From Pseudoscleropodium purum (taxonomy: Eukaryota; Streptophyta; Bryopsida; Hypnales; Brachytheciaceae): 64,000 nt of DNA. The stretch spans positions 22,139,611 through 22,203,610 of the forward strand of contig OZ017801.1 of NCBI GenBank assembly GCA_963969395.1, written 5' to 3'. The notes beneath the pieces were generated by a model that saw nothing but the letters and a program-made list of their open reading frames with translations, was not told the DNA's origin and made no database searches. A program made the translations under genes and the position numbers. Below, one piece after another: positions 43,627-55,900 of this stretch; positions within the stretch are counted from its first letter, which is position 1; the number at the start of each line of letters is the position of its first letter.

Positions 43627-45670
43627 GTGAGTGCTTTGATCTCAACCTTCAAGATCTAATATATACAACTAGATTCTGAATTAAACTAAATTCTATGGGT
43701 GAGTTGGTCTATAATAACGAGCTACCTTCCAAGCAATAGAGCTTTTTACTAAGTCCTATTTGTAATCCTAACTTGAATAATTAGAAGGAAAAGAAGTTTT
43801 TGGGAAATATATGTTAACTAACCATATGAATTGAGGATAAGGGTTTTTTTGGAAAATAGGAAATATATTTAAGTTGAGTCAAAGATCTTTTCACGCTCTT
43901 TCTGAAGTGCTAAAAAACTTGAAATTCTACTGGGATTCCTAAAAGATTTTCAAGGATGAACCTTGACTACTTTCTTTTGAGCAAAACTTCATCTATCATC
44001 TCCTAATGTTCTAACTAATGAAATTGCATTTGTTTTTTTTGGATAGTTTTCTATTTTTATTTTTCTAGATAAGTTTGGAATTTGGAATATTTTTGATAAC
44101 TTTAATTATGGTTCAATTATTTTCTGACTTCTCCTACTTCAAAGTTTCATTCTAATTCAAGTGGTTCAGTAACTTCTAGAATTTTGAGGGAAGTTGGTTT
44201 TGGTATCCTAAAATTATACCTTATAAGGTTCCGCCCTATTTTTTATTCAAAATATTTCTTAAAGATCTTTTGGTAAAAACTAATTTTTCATCCTTTAATG
44301 GGATTTTTAAATGATTGGTTTGATTTTAATCCTATTCTTAACATTGAATATTCCTACCTTTTAGAATCTAATTTTTACCTAACTTAAGTTGGTTCAACTT
44401 TTTCAATTGTTGGAGAAATGAATATTTCTTGGCAAATTTTGACCTTTGTTTGGGTATTCAAAATCTATTTTAGTCCTACTTTTCTAGCTGAAATAATTTC
44501 ACTTCCAACTCATTTTTTATTTCACCCTTAGTGATTTTTTTCTTTTTAACTTCTGCTTTCGAATTCGACTCTAAGGTAGATTTTAGAATGCTTTCAAAAT
44601 ATTCCTTGGGATGAATCTCTATTTTTTCATTCGTTTCTAAGCTAACTTCATTCACTCACCACTTTCCTAATTTCTATCGAATTTTTATGTTTAGCGTCTT
44701 TTTGGAAAGCTATGGGAATTCTCTAAGGGTTTCTTAAATCTAAGGATACTTTCCAAATAATCTTAAAAGTTTGATTCTAAGTTTACCTTTGGTCCTAATT
44801 ACTAAACGTAAGTGGAAATAAAAATGAACCAATTTTGGTATGAAAATGGAAAATTAAGCAAACTTTAAAGAGGGGGAATTAAGCACTAACCTCCACTACG
44901 TTAGCCTTGTCCTCATTGGTATGCACTTCGACTCCCATAGCTTGCTTGTACGCTCCCTCCATCTTATTTTCAATTCTTGGTAGTTGGTAAATGTTGGAAT
45001 TTCCCCTCTTTTCCTTATTGAAATTGTCTTGAATTTATCTTATCTTTTCTTCTTTTTAGAGTTTTTTGTTATCTTTTGATTTTTCTTGATTTTTTCTAAT
45101 AGGTCCTAGGCCAAATCTGATGAGGATCTATGCTAATCTAATCTTTCCCAAATGGCTTTAAAGTCAAACTAAACTTGCACTAACTTTTCACTAATTTGGC
45201 AAGCCTCTAGATTTCATACAAATCAAATGATTCTTTATTTCGTTTTTTATTGTTTGACTTTCTATCAACTATATTCTATGGCTCTGAAGTCAACAATACT
45301 TGGATTGGGTATTTATTTTGACTTTATTGCCTCTCTCTTCTAAACTTCACTTTCATATACTCGGCCTCCCTTATCTGATTACAATCTTTCTTCAAAGTAT
45401 GAGTATGAGTTTGCTTCAGAGATTGAGAGCTTAAATGGGCCCTTATTGTTGACCCAGTTCAACTGTGGAGACGAAATGAAGAGCCTGAGTCGAGAGCCAA
45501 CAGTGTTGGTACGTCTGCTTGGTCAAACTTCAATTGACTTGGAAGAGCTGACTTGATTGGAGTGCTCACCAAGGAGCTCTGATCTGCTTCTAATTGAATC
45601 TCACCCTTCTGGTCTCTTTTTAATCTCCCTTTGACAACTCAGGCAGGGTGCAGGGTCTTGATTCCAATTG

Positions 45671-45970
45671 GAATTTTGATTTTTCCCTCTCTGGGTTTGA
45701 ACCTTCCACTCTGGACTCACTAGATGCAATAGTGAGGCCTTGAGTTTATTAAATTCTGATTTTTCCCTCTCTAGGCTTTGAACCTCCCACTTTGGACTCA
45801 CTAGGTGTAAGGATTGAGGCCTTGACTTCTAAATTCTGATTTTTCCCTCTTTGGGCTCTGAACCTCCCACTCTGGACTCACTGGATGCAGGAGTGAGGCC
45901 TTGATTTTATTAAATTATGATTTTCCCTCTCTGGGCTTTGAACCTTCCACTCTAAACTCATTGATAAGTC
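45671..45970 (+). repeat. 80-base tandem repeat, nearly four copies
   Basis: 'gatttttccctctctgggctttgaacctcccactctggactcac' recurs starting at 45678, 45758, 45838 and 45919. Each is followed by 'tag(g)tgcaggagtgaggccttga'. Copies differ at roughly 10% of positions. The array is an expansion inside family F copy 1 and is absent from copy 2. Confidence 0.92.
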
Positions 45971-46202
45971 TCCCCTCAAAAAAATTCAAAGGCAAAATTT
46001 TTTCCTTTGCAAAGGCAAAATTCCTCCTTGGCACCCAATTTTAAAAGAAAACCAAAATCTGCCTTCTCTTGATGTATGTATTGAGAAAAAAGGGTCCAAC
46101 CTCCCTTGTCTAGCAACTGGGTGTCGGAGGTCAGTTAGTGAATTGATTGAGTATTGTAGCTACCACACGCTGGTTGCCGGCTACTGGCCACTGCATGGAT
46201 AC

Positions 46203-46276
46203 AAAGGCTAATGACTGGCCGGTACTAAGGCTAATGATTGGCTGGTTACTGAGGCCAATGAACTGGCTGATTACTG
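46203..46276 (+). repeat. ~25-base tandem repeat, three copies
   Basis: 'aaggctaatgattggctggttactg' and two variants follow directly on one another. Confidence 0.85.
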
Positions 46277-46439
46277 ATTCTTCCTTAATACCCTGGCTGT
46301 TGCTCGCCATTGGATTTTCCCTTCGGGGAATTTTGTTTCTAAAAACAATACTAAATTGGATTTGTAAGTAGGGCTTTGCCATACAATGACTCAGTCTTTT
46401 AAAAAATGAAACTAAACTCAAAAAAGAGGTGCTTCACAC

Positions 46440-48240
46440 TAAAAAGAAATTTGTCCTAGGAGCGAAGCTCTGCCATCTAGGAGGTATTAGCCTCTAACTC
46501 TTATTAAAAAACCACACAAGAAGATTAGTAGGTCAACTCTTAAGAACATCAAAAATTGTCAAATCCTTCAAAAAGACCCCCACATCTTTCGAACAAGCCT
46601 CAAACATAAACAAAAAGGAAGCTAACTGCTCATATACAATTCAAACTCAAATGTCTTGATCCAAAGGACCAAAACTCAAACAATGCCAATGGAATTGACA
46701 AAATACTAGAATGTGCAAAAGTTTGGCATCAAATGGCCAAGCGAATAACAAAACAAAAAACAAGTGGTCAATCTCAAATCACCGAGAGAGATTGGTCTCG
46801 AACGACCAAGAACACAAAATGAAAACAAGGGGTGCAAAAGGAGTTGGTGAGAGCCTTTTTATACGTTTCCAAGGCCTCCCACTTACCTCTTTTTACTCTA
46901 AAACTACCTAAGTAAACTAAAAATCACTAAACCTACAATTACTATGCATAATTCTATCCTACTACTGAATGTCCTATAACTTTTGGAGAAAAACTCCAAA
47001 TGAGAAACGGACTGCACCGTTGGCTCCAAAAGACCCCAATTAGACTAGAAATCCTTCCAACCTCCATTTTTTCAGTCAAAATTCTTCACAAAAGACAACG
47101 TTTTCCATCTTGGTGAAAAAGGTGAAAAAAACAACCTTTGGGAGTTTGTGAATTTTACTAATTTTGACTAGCTAGGGTTGTCCAGAAGGTCCAAAAATGT
47201 AAGAAAAGAGTCCAAGATGACTCAATTCGGACTTTGTATGCTTGTGGTTTGGTGGTCAACCCATAGAATGTTTTGGAATTTCGTTAAAATTCGTTGGCGC
47301 CGTCAGTTCAACTAGTTGTCATAATCGAAATGTCGCAAAATTTGATTAGGCTCTTATTTAGACTTAAACACACTATCTTAGTTTTTAGTGGGATTTTACC
47401 ATTACCAAATGAATTACTACAAATTTTCCATCCCTGACAATTTTGGTTGATTTCCTATGGAGTCATGCTCTATAATTTGAAAAATTATGAAACTTTTTGG
47501 GTAACCTTTAGGAAGTCCCAAAATCCTGAGTGTAAAGTTTTACGTCAAACTTGTACTTTTTCAAAGAGAAAGAAATCTACTTCTTCGGATTTTAATTCCT
47601 CTAGAGAAGAATCATTCTTGTACATGGAATTTGTGGGAGTTTAATTCTTTTAGGAAGGAGTCACTCTTGTACCAAGGAATCTTGGCAGTCTAACTTCACC
47701 GTTATACTTTTGGCATGTTTTTTTAATAGTAAAACCTTTTTTTTTTTGTAATGATCACATTTCTAAAGTAATTGTGGATTTTACCTGAAAGTTCAATGTA
47801 AGAACAAATTTTCAATTCTAGCATTTGGCATGCAAGTTCATCCCACATTCTATGGTGAACTTCTATAATACTAGGAAAGTCGAATGAATCCTAGCTTACC
47901 AATTTTAGCCAATTTTGTCACATGCACTCTGTTTGGTAACAATCCTTTACGGAATTCAAACTAAGTATTTTTCCTATTTTTGCCCCAAATTAGAAACTAC
48001 TCTCAATCTTTTATTTGGTATTTAATTACTCATTTAGGCTCTTTAAAGTGACAAAAGAAATTACTTATGACACTTCTAGGATTTTTGGAAGATTAATCCC
48101 CACATGTAGGGATCTCCCCCAATTATCCTCTAAATCCACTTTTGGGGTCTTTGAGGTCATAATTACCCATAAAAATGAACAAAAAGCAAAAAAAAGAAAA
48201 TCACAAGCCCCAGGTGACATTCACAGGGTTCACATGACCT
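46440..48240 (+). repeat. Long non-coding repeat family A, copy A
   Basis: Starts at 'agcgaagctctgcc' and ends near 'aattacccataaaaatgaacaaaaagcaaaaaaaa' followed by 'ggtgacattcac'. It is collinear throughout with 53930-55900, including 'ctctttttactctaaaactacctaagtaaac' against 'ccttttactctaaaaacttaactaagtaaatc', and 'gttggcgccg' against 'gttggcgcca'. No coding sequence. Confidence 0.65.
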
Positions 48241-49040
48241 CTAGGCCTTTCTCCAACTTTGGACTCTAAAATTTAGGCCCTCTCCTTCTTTCAATATAAT
48301 AATTTTAAAATTAGAGACTTCTATCTTCTTTCTCTATTTGATATTCTGAAATTCAAAACCCCTTGACCTCTCATAAATAAAAATGTAAAAATTTGGGGCC
48401 CTGTAGGCATAATCCATTGTCTATTTTTTGGTCTTTTGAGAACCAATATATACATGTGAGTTTGGTCAAGCAAACAACTACCTTGGCTTGGCTTCCCTTT
48501 GTCTAAGTATTGTAGGTGATGTATATTGCCCTACATGTATATAGGGCTACTAGATTGCTAGCTAACCTTTGGTAGTTTGTGCTAGTAGTCTAATGGACTG
48601 ACCTCCGACATGCGGGTTGTTGATCTAATGATTGACCTCCATAATGTAGGTTGGCCCCTAGTTCAACTGGACTAAGATGCTAGGGCTCTGTTGAGGTTGG
48701 AACTTTGGTTCAATTGTGAATTTTTGGCGGTTGTTGCCACACCAATATAAAGGTCCCTTTGGGACCCTATTAAACTAAAAACTAAGACATGATTCTATGT
48801 AAAGATGAAGCTTTGCCGTGCAAAGGCTTAACCCTAAGATTTTAATTTTGTCACTAAAAATTAATTCTAAGCTATTGTCTCCATTGTAAGGGGCTTTATG
48901 AACCTCCCAAATCTCCCAATGCCAAAACTTCACCGTCAGGTGAATTTTGGCTTGAATTTCTACACACTCCTAACTATTCTAAATCAAAACTTCACCATAT
49001 TTAGCAAAGTCACCAGTGTACTAAACAATTCCAAAGTCCA
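48241..49040. other. Junction sequence between repeat copies
   Basis: No gene. From about 48730 it carries family A/F end landmarks ('ggcggttgttgcc', 'gatgaagctttgccg'), suggesting a truncated further copy before family F copy 2. Confidence 0.4.
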
Positions 49041-51560
49041 TTGTAAGTGTTTTGATCTTCACCCTTGAGACCAAACATGCACAACCAAGTTCTATCAATC
49101 TAAATTCTATAGGTGAATTGGTCTATAGCAACAAGCTGCCTTCCAAGCAATAGAGCTTTTTACTAAGTCAATGTTATAATTTGGTGATAAATGCAAATGT
49201 TTTTCAGTCAAATTGGTTGATTTGAGGGTTAAGGGTTTTTGTTAAAAAGATAAATGTACCTTACAATAGCTTATTTGTAGGGTTTTTTTAATGTTTTTTC
49301 CAAAATCACAAAGATTCTAAAATTCTTGCGTGATTTCTAAAAGATATTTCAAGATGAAGTTTAGACACTTTTACCATTTAAAACTTCATCTGCCAGTTTG
49401 ATATTCTCGAACTATTAGAAATGGATTCTTTTTGTTGGATAAGATTCTACTTTCTATCTTCTAGCTAAATTTTGGACTTGACAAAATTTGGTCAATTCTA
49501 GCTGATTTCATCAATTCTTTCTAATTAAAACTTCATCTTAATCCAAGTTCCTCAATAGTTGTCCAAATTTTAAAATAAAAATATTTTTAAAATCCTAAAA
49601 TTATTCTCTAAAATATTCTATCTATTTAAATTCATAATATTCCTTAGAGATTTTCTATTGAATTCTCTATTGGTTTGTTACTTTTATATTTTATATTTAT
49701 TTTTTATTTTTAATACTTTTTCTCAATAATTAATGTTTTAGTTTGTAAAATTATAGTGTAAATTATCTTCAAGGTAAATTTTATACATGAGAGAATTTTG
49801 ACCGTTGTCCAGTTCATTGAAATTCTCAAATAATTCTTTTTTACCTTTGAAAGCTTGAAATTATTTATGCTTTTAATTCCTTTTGTTCCCTTTTTATCTT
49901 GGATCACTAACTCTAATGTAGATTCTAAGATTCTTTTAAAATATTCTTTTGGATGAATTTTTATACTTCCATCCACTATTAAAACTAACTTCAACTACTT
50001 TGTAGTTTAATTAATTTATATCCATTTTGTACATTTAATATCTCGTTTGAAAGCTATGGAAGTTTCCTACTCAATTATTATTTTTAACTATACTTCCTAA
50101 TTGACTTAATTGATCTGACCCTAATTCTTAACTATGATCTTAATTTCTATGGGTAATTAATACCAAACTAAAGAATTAAAACATCCTTAAAGAGTTTTGA
50201 TTAATCTCTCACCTCCATGTAGTAGTTTTCCTTGTGAATGGCTTGCATGTCCAATTTCATCACTTTTTTGTGTGTCTTCTTTGTCACTTTCCCGTATTTT
50301 GTCCATATTTTTTTTTTTCGATTTTTAGTTTTGAAAGATAATCTTGAATATACCTTCTGACACCTTCTACTTCCTTTCAACTTCCCTTGCTAATTTTCTA
50401 TTTTTTATTTTTCAATTTTAAACTATTTTTTAGTGATTTTTCTAGATGCAAATCTTTGAAGAAAATCTACTTTTTGGACACTAGCTAACCAACTTTGTAA
50501 GCCTAAATATTTTTCACTAACCTTTTCTATTTTTCTCCTAATATAGCTAGTCCTAGAATGATTTCCAAGCCCTTTGACTCTAGTCTTTTGTTTTTTAATA
50601 TTTGACTTTCAAAGTATGGTAGAAAAGTCAATTATTCTCTTGGTAGCCAAATCACTTTCAACTTCTTGCCTTCTCTCCGTATTAGACTATTAGAGCACTT
50701 ATCTTCTTCATTTTTACTTGTTTTGTGAATTTTTGTTGCTTGGGATTGTTGATTTGTCTTCAAAACGGAGTTTGGTCATTGTTCAAACACTAAGGATGCG
50801 CAACAGATGGAAATTATTTGATAACCAGTATACCTAAGGTTAACACTACACCTCACAACTACTCCTGTAAGCCTGACACTTCACTGGTTCACTTTCAATT
50901 TGTTTCAATATGATCTAAACTCTCTATAAATATTCAGTGGATGTGTTCTAGACTTCAGCCCTCTCAGTCAATCTTGGTTGACTTTTCCATCTAAAAATTC
51001 AGACTTCACTTCTCCACTCACTCAATGCTTGGATCATTTTGGTGTTTTTATGGAAATCTGAAATTTTTCCCTCTCTTACCTCACAGACTCTCTAGTAACT
51101 TTTGGTACATAAAAAGACTCACTCTGGCCTTGGTCAAACTTAGTTGACGAGATTATAATCTAAAATTTTAATCCTCACCTTCACTTTGGTCACTTTGGTT
51201 TTGTTTCTATTTTTGAGATTTTTGGAAAAAAATGCTAGTTCTTCTTTCAAAAATAAAAATAAAATGAGATGAGGACCCAGTTGGGTACCCTCCCTGTATA
51301 GTTTTGATATTTTGGGATGTATGATGTAGCATGGCTACTCAATCAAGCAATCTAATCACTTGATCAAACAACCTACTAGTCATGTGGACAAACCCCCTTT
51401 TGACTGTTGACTAGCTAGCTGTTTTTTCTCCAATTTTTGGATGGTTGTTGCTCGCCACAATTTTTGGGGTTAATCCCAAATATTTGATTTTACACTACAT
51501 CACCTTAGCTAGATCTCCATGTAGTCTAGCTTTTCAGCTTTTTATAGAACTTTTTCAATT
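49041..51560 (+). repeat. Repeat family F, copy 2
   Basis: Begins TGTAAGTGTTTTGATCTTCACC and follows copy 1 to the 'gttgctcgcca' landmark at about 51448. It lacks the 80-base array found in copy 1. Two same-orientation copies about 5.4 kb apart could be read as a pair of long terminal repeats, but the segment between them has no retrotransposon genes. Confidence 0.6.
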
Positions 51561-53929
51561 TTCTATGACATTTCCTATATTATTTATATATATATTGAGT
51601 ATTTAGTGTTAAAGTAGTCCAAAGTACATTAAAAGTTCCAAAAAGTACAAAGATATTTTAGTAAGTAGCTACAAATTACTAGAAAAGGACAAAAAGGCAA
51701 AGAAAAAGTTAAAGTAAAAGTTCTAGAAAGAAAAAGATAAAAATTAAAGAAAAAGGAGAAAGATAAGGAAAAAGACAAGGAAACGGAAAAGACAAGGAAC
51801 CTAGGGTTTCAAGAGGTGCACAGAGAAGTCGTGCCGGCCGCAAAGCGTTTCACAACTTTTCTGATCACCCCCGAATTCAACCTATATTTTTGTTGTTCCT
51901 TGCAATTTTTTCTCTCTTGCGTTTTTGTTTGTTCTCCTGTGTTGTATGTTTCTTGGTGCGCTGAAATTGTGTTGTAAATCTTAATGCTTAATAAAAAAAT
52001 AAAATAAAAAATTGTTGTTTGCTCTCGAATTGTGCTGAATTTGTCAAGAGTGCGGTGTGATCAATTGTTGATGTGCTGTTTCAATGATGCTATTTTGCCG
52101 GTGTAATTGAAAGTGCTAGGAGGGTGCACAAATCAGGCATTTCGTCTTGTGTTTTTAAAATTATTATTTTTGTTTATTTAATTAAATTATGATGTTTGGT
52201 GATTCATTATAGTAAAGATTCTCTAATCGTATTTAGAATACTGAATTTGGTCATTGTATGTAAAAGTTATGCATTTTAATATCTGACTAAGTTTTACAGC
52301 CAGAGGACTTATTGTCACATAATTGAAAGATGTTGGGTGCTGTGTACTTTAAGATTTTGATCTCCATGATTTGAAGTTATTAATATAAATTTATTTATTT
52401 TTTGATTAGTTATTGAAATCTGGTGACACATTATAGAATAAGGTTCTTAATGGACTTTAGTTTACTGATTTTGTACATCATGTGTTCAAGGGATTGATTT
52501 CTGAATTTGCCCAATTTTTACAGCTAATGACCTCTTGTTTCAAGTTTAAGTTAGAGATTTAACTATAAATTTAGGAGTTTTAGTTCGCATTTTGAATTTT
52601 TATAATAATTCAATTTATTAAAATTTGATTCTATATAATAAAATATAGAATATATGGGCTGCTGGAACTTAAAATTATTGAAATTATTGGGTTCATTACA
52701 AGTTATCAATTTCCAAATATGACCAATTCTTACAGTTAAAAGTCATTGTTACACAATTAAGGATTCAGTGATAAATTGAGGATATTTGCCCTTATACTTT
52801 AAATTCATATTACAAAATATCTAGTTAAGTTTTGATTATTTATCATAGATTATAGAATATTTTATCTATTGGTTTTGAAATTACAGTAATCAAAATCTAC
52901 AGTAAAAAGTTATTAATTTTCAAAAATACCCAATTGATATAAATTTAAAAAGGAACCTATTGTCGTTTGTAAATGATTTAAGTTTCAATTTAAGAAATTG
53001 AATTTACATTTAAAACTTAACTTAAATTTTGGTAATTTAAAGAATTGGAATTTAGGAAACTTATTTTAATCTTTTAAATAATTAAGTTATAATTGAATAA
53101 TCAAAAGACCATATTGTCTTCCTAGTAAGGTTTAGAGTCTTAGGATTTAGATTAGGATAACTTAGGATTTGGTTATAAGTCTAGATTATAGGTGGGAGTA
53201 ATAGGGACTTGTTTAAGTATTTTAAAAAGAAGGTTAGAAAGGAAAGAGACTTCTCATGCATGGTAGACCTATTGTCTAATAAAAGAGATAACATTAAGGG
53301 AAGAGAGTGTTTAGGTTCATTGGTGGAGTAAGGATGAGGTTACTAGTGAGTTATTAGTAAAACAGTAAGTATCTTGTTTGACTTATTGTGATTTTGGGGT
53401 TGTAGGTCGTACTAACCCTTGATATTGGCCATATTGTCCTAGAGCCTTGGGATGACTTATTGTAAGCCTTTCCAAACCCTTAATTCTACTTTGTTTTGAA
53501 ATTTTGAATACATATATTTGTACTATTTTCAAAGTACTATAGTGGGTTGTACTAAAGTCTAAGTCCTGCACTGCATTCATATACAAGTCAGTCCACATTG
53601 AACTATTGTCCCAGACCTATTGTCACGAGCCAGTAGTACACTAGATAGGACAAGGACATGCATGCTGAGTCTTTTATCTTATAATGGACTGTTGAGTGTT
53701 TCTTGGGCTATTTAGTGGGAATAAAAAGGAATTTTTATTCTATCTTCAAAACTTAAGTACAAAGTGACATTTGAACACACTACACTAACCTTACATAGAT
53801 CATTCCCTGGTGTTCGAACTTGGTAGCGTTTGGAATAGGGATTCCAAAAACCTAACTACACTCCATATGGAGACCCTTTCCAAACAAAACAAATATAGAA
53901 AAAATTAGCTTAGAGGCAAAGTTTTGCAG
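51561..53929. repeat. AT-rich stretch with four very diverged ~200-base units
   Basis: Between about 52190 and 52990 a block recurs four times: 'tggtga-tcattatag-a', 'ttactgattttg', 'caatttttacagc', 'cattgt-acacaattaa'. Identity between units is low. Around 51800-52080 the GC content rises and the style changes ('gtgccggccgcaaagcg', 'tgttgtatgtttcttgg'), but I recognise no gene. Confidence 0.45.
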
Positions 53930-55900
53930 TCTTGGGAGTTAAACTCTCTAATTCTAGGAAAGATGGAACAAAGGATAATGAATACTCAACCCAAAAATTA
54001 AGTGGAAGAGTTAACCTTTGCTATACAAGGGTTTGGCCGCCAACTTTTGGACAAAGTTTACCAAGGTTAGTCAAGCACTACAATTTTTAGAGCTTGATTC
54101 CCACCCAAGTTTCTTAATTAAAAATCCAAAACTCAAAACAACACATGGATCATTTATTTCCAAGCCAAGTGCTTGAGAAATTTTCAACAATTTCAAGTTG
54201 TGAAATCTCACACAAAGTCACTAAAATTTGGAAATGATTAGTATGACATTATGACACAACACCACTGATGGTTAAGCAAATTCTAAAAGTTTTTGACTAA
54301 TAGCATCGCCAAAATTTGGCTGAGAATTTCTTAGTTTAAGTATGATTGACAAAAACAACACAAACGAGTTCAAAGGGATTCCCACGTCCTTTGAAAAAAC
54401 TCAAAAATTTGCAAGAGGCTTAGAATTCAACAGTAGACATAAAAATGCAAACAACAAGAGGTTCTTGGTGGAATACCAAAGAATTCTCAACAATGTGGCC
54501 GCATACGCCAAAATATAAAAATGAAGAAAAGGAGTGCAAAGGCAATTGGTGGGGGCCCTTTTATATGTTTTCAAGGGCCTTCACTTCTTCCTTTTACTCT
54601 AAAAACTTAACTAAGTAAATCAAAAACCTCTAGCACTAACTTTTATCATGTCTAATTCTATCCTACAATTGATTGTCCTATATCTTTTGAAGAAAAATTC
54701 CAATTGAGAAATGGACCGCAAAAGTTGGCCTTAAAAGACCCAAATTAGTCTAGGAATCCTCTATCCCCTAACTTCCCAATTAAAAACCCTCACAAAAGAT
54801 AGTGTTTTTCATTTTAGGGATAAAGGTGAAAAATTTAAGTTTTGGAGTTTGTGATTTTTGTTAATTTTGACTAGCCAAGGTTGTCCAAAAGGTCCAAGAA
54901 TGTAAAACAGAGTTCAAGATGACTCAATTTGACTTTCGTATGCTCGTAATTCAATGGTCAATTTGCGAAATGTTTGGAAATTCCATTAAAATTTGTTGGC
55001 GCCACTATTTTCGAGTGGTTATCGTTGTTGGAATGTTGCAAAACTTGTTTAGGCACTTATTTAGATTTAAATACACTATTCTAATTTTTAATGGGATTTT
55101 CTCATTACTAAATGAATTTCTATGAATTTTTCCATCTTTGGAAACAATTGTTGTTTTGCCATGGAGAGTCATGTTCTATAATTTGAAAATTTACAAAAAA
55201 ATTTGGATAACTTTTAGAAGGTCCCCAAATCTTTTATGCAAAATTTCAATTCCAACTTGCACTTTTTGAAAGAGGAATAAATTTATGTTTCTTGATTTTA
55301 TTCCTTTGGGGAGGAATCATTCATGTACAAGGGAATCTTGTTGGTCTAGCTTAACTATTACACTCTTGGCATGTTTTTATGCTAAGAACACCTTTTTTTT
55401 TCTAGCAACCGCCTACAAATAGTATTTGTGAATTTTGCTTGTAAAGTTACATATGATGACGAATTTCTAACTTTTGCATTTGAAATGCGATTTTCACCTA
55501 TTCTTTAGCTATAAATTTCTAAGACTCTAAGAAAATGAAATTCATCATAATCTTGCTAAATTTAACCAATATTGTTGCATGCACTCTAATTGGCAAAATT
55601 TTATATGAAATCTAATGAAGTGTTTTTGTCCTATTTGGTCCTAGGACTAAAAACTACTTTCAAACTCTTGAATTGACATTCAAACACTTAATTAGACTCT
55701 AAAACTAACAAAAAGAAGTGTTTATTTCACCTTTAGGGTTTTGAAAACATTAGCCCATAAGTGTAGGTTTTTCTTTTGATTATCCTATAAATTTCTTTTC
55801 TGGTTTCTTTGACTATAATTACCCATAAGAATGAGCAAAAAGCAAAAAAAAAAAATTTTGAGACTCAAGTGACATTCATGGGGCTCACACACCACTATGT
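53930..55900 (+). repeat. Long non-coding repeat family A, copy B
   Basis: Starts at 'gaggcaaagttttgcagtc' and ends near 'ataattacccataagaatgagcaaaaagcaaaaa'. Collinear with copy A (46440-48240) and in reverse with copy C. It contains one rather than two or three of the ~50-base internal units. Non-coding. Confidence 0.65.

Larger units (their letters stand above)
43627..46430 (+). repeat. Repeat family F, copy 1
   Basis: Begins TGTGAGTGCTTTGATCTC and is collinear with 49041-51560: 'ctatgggtgagttggtctata', 'cttccaagcaatagagctttttactaag', 'aaaacttcatct', 'ctctaaggtagatttta', and the late landmark 'gttgctcgcca' at 46294. It starts with TG and adjoins a family A copy at its end. It carries no recognisable gag, protease, reverse transcriptase or integrase. 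LTR-type or long-inverted-repeat origin are both possible. Confidence 0.6.

Noticed and set aside
43627..51560. LTR retrotransposon with family F copies 1 and 2 as long terminal repeats
   Set aside because: Direct orientation and a TG start fit, but I found no clear primer binding site, no matching CA end and no gag or pol motifs, and an inverted third copy adjoins. Left as an unclassified repeat.
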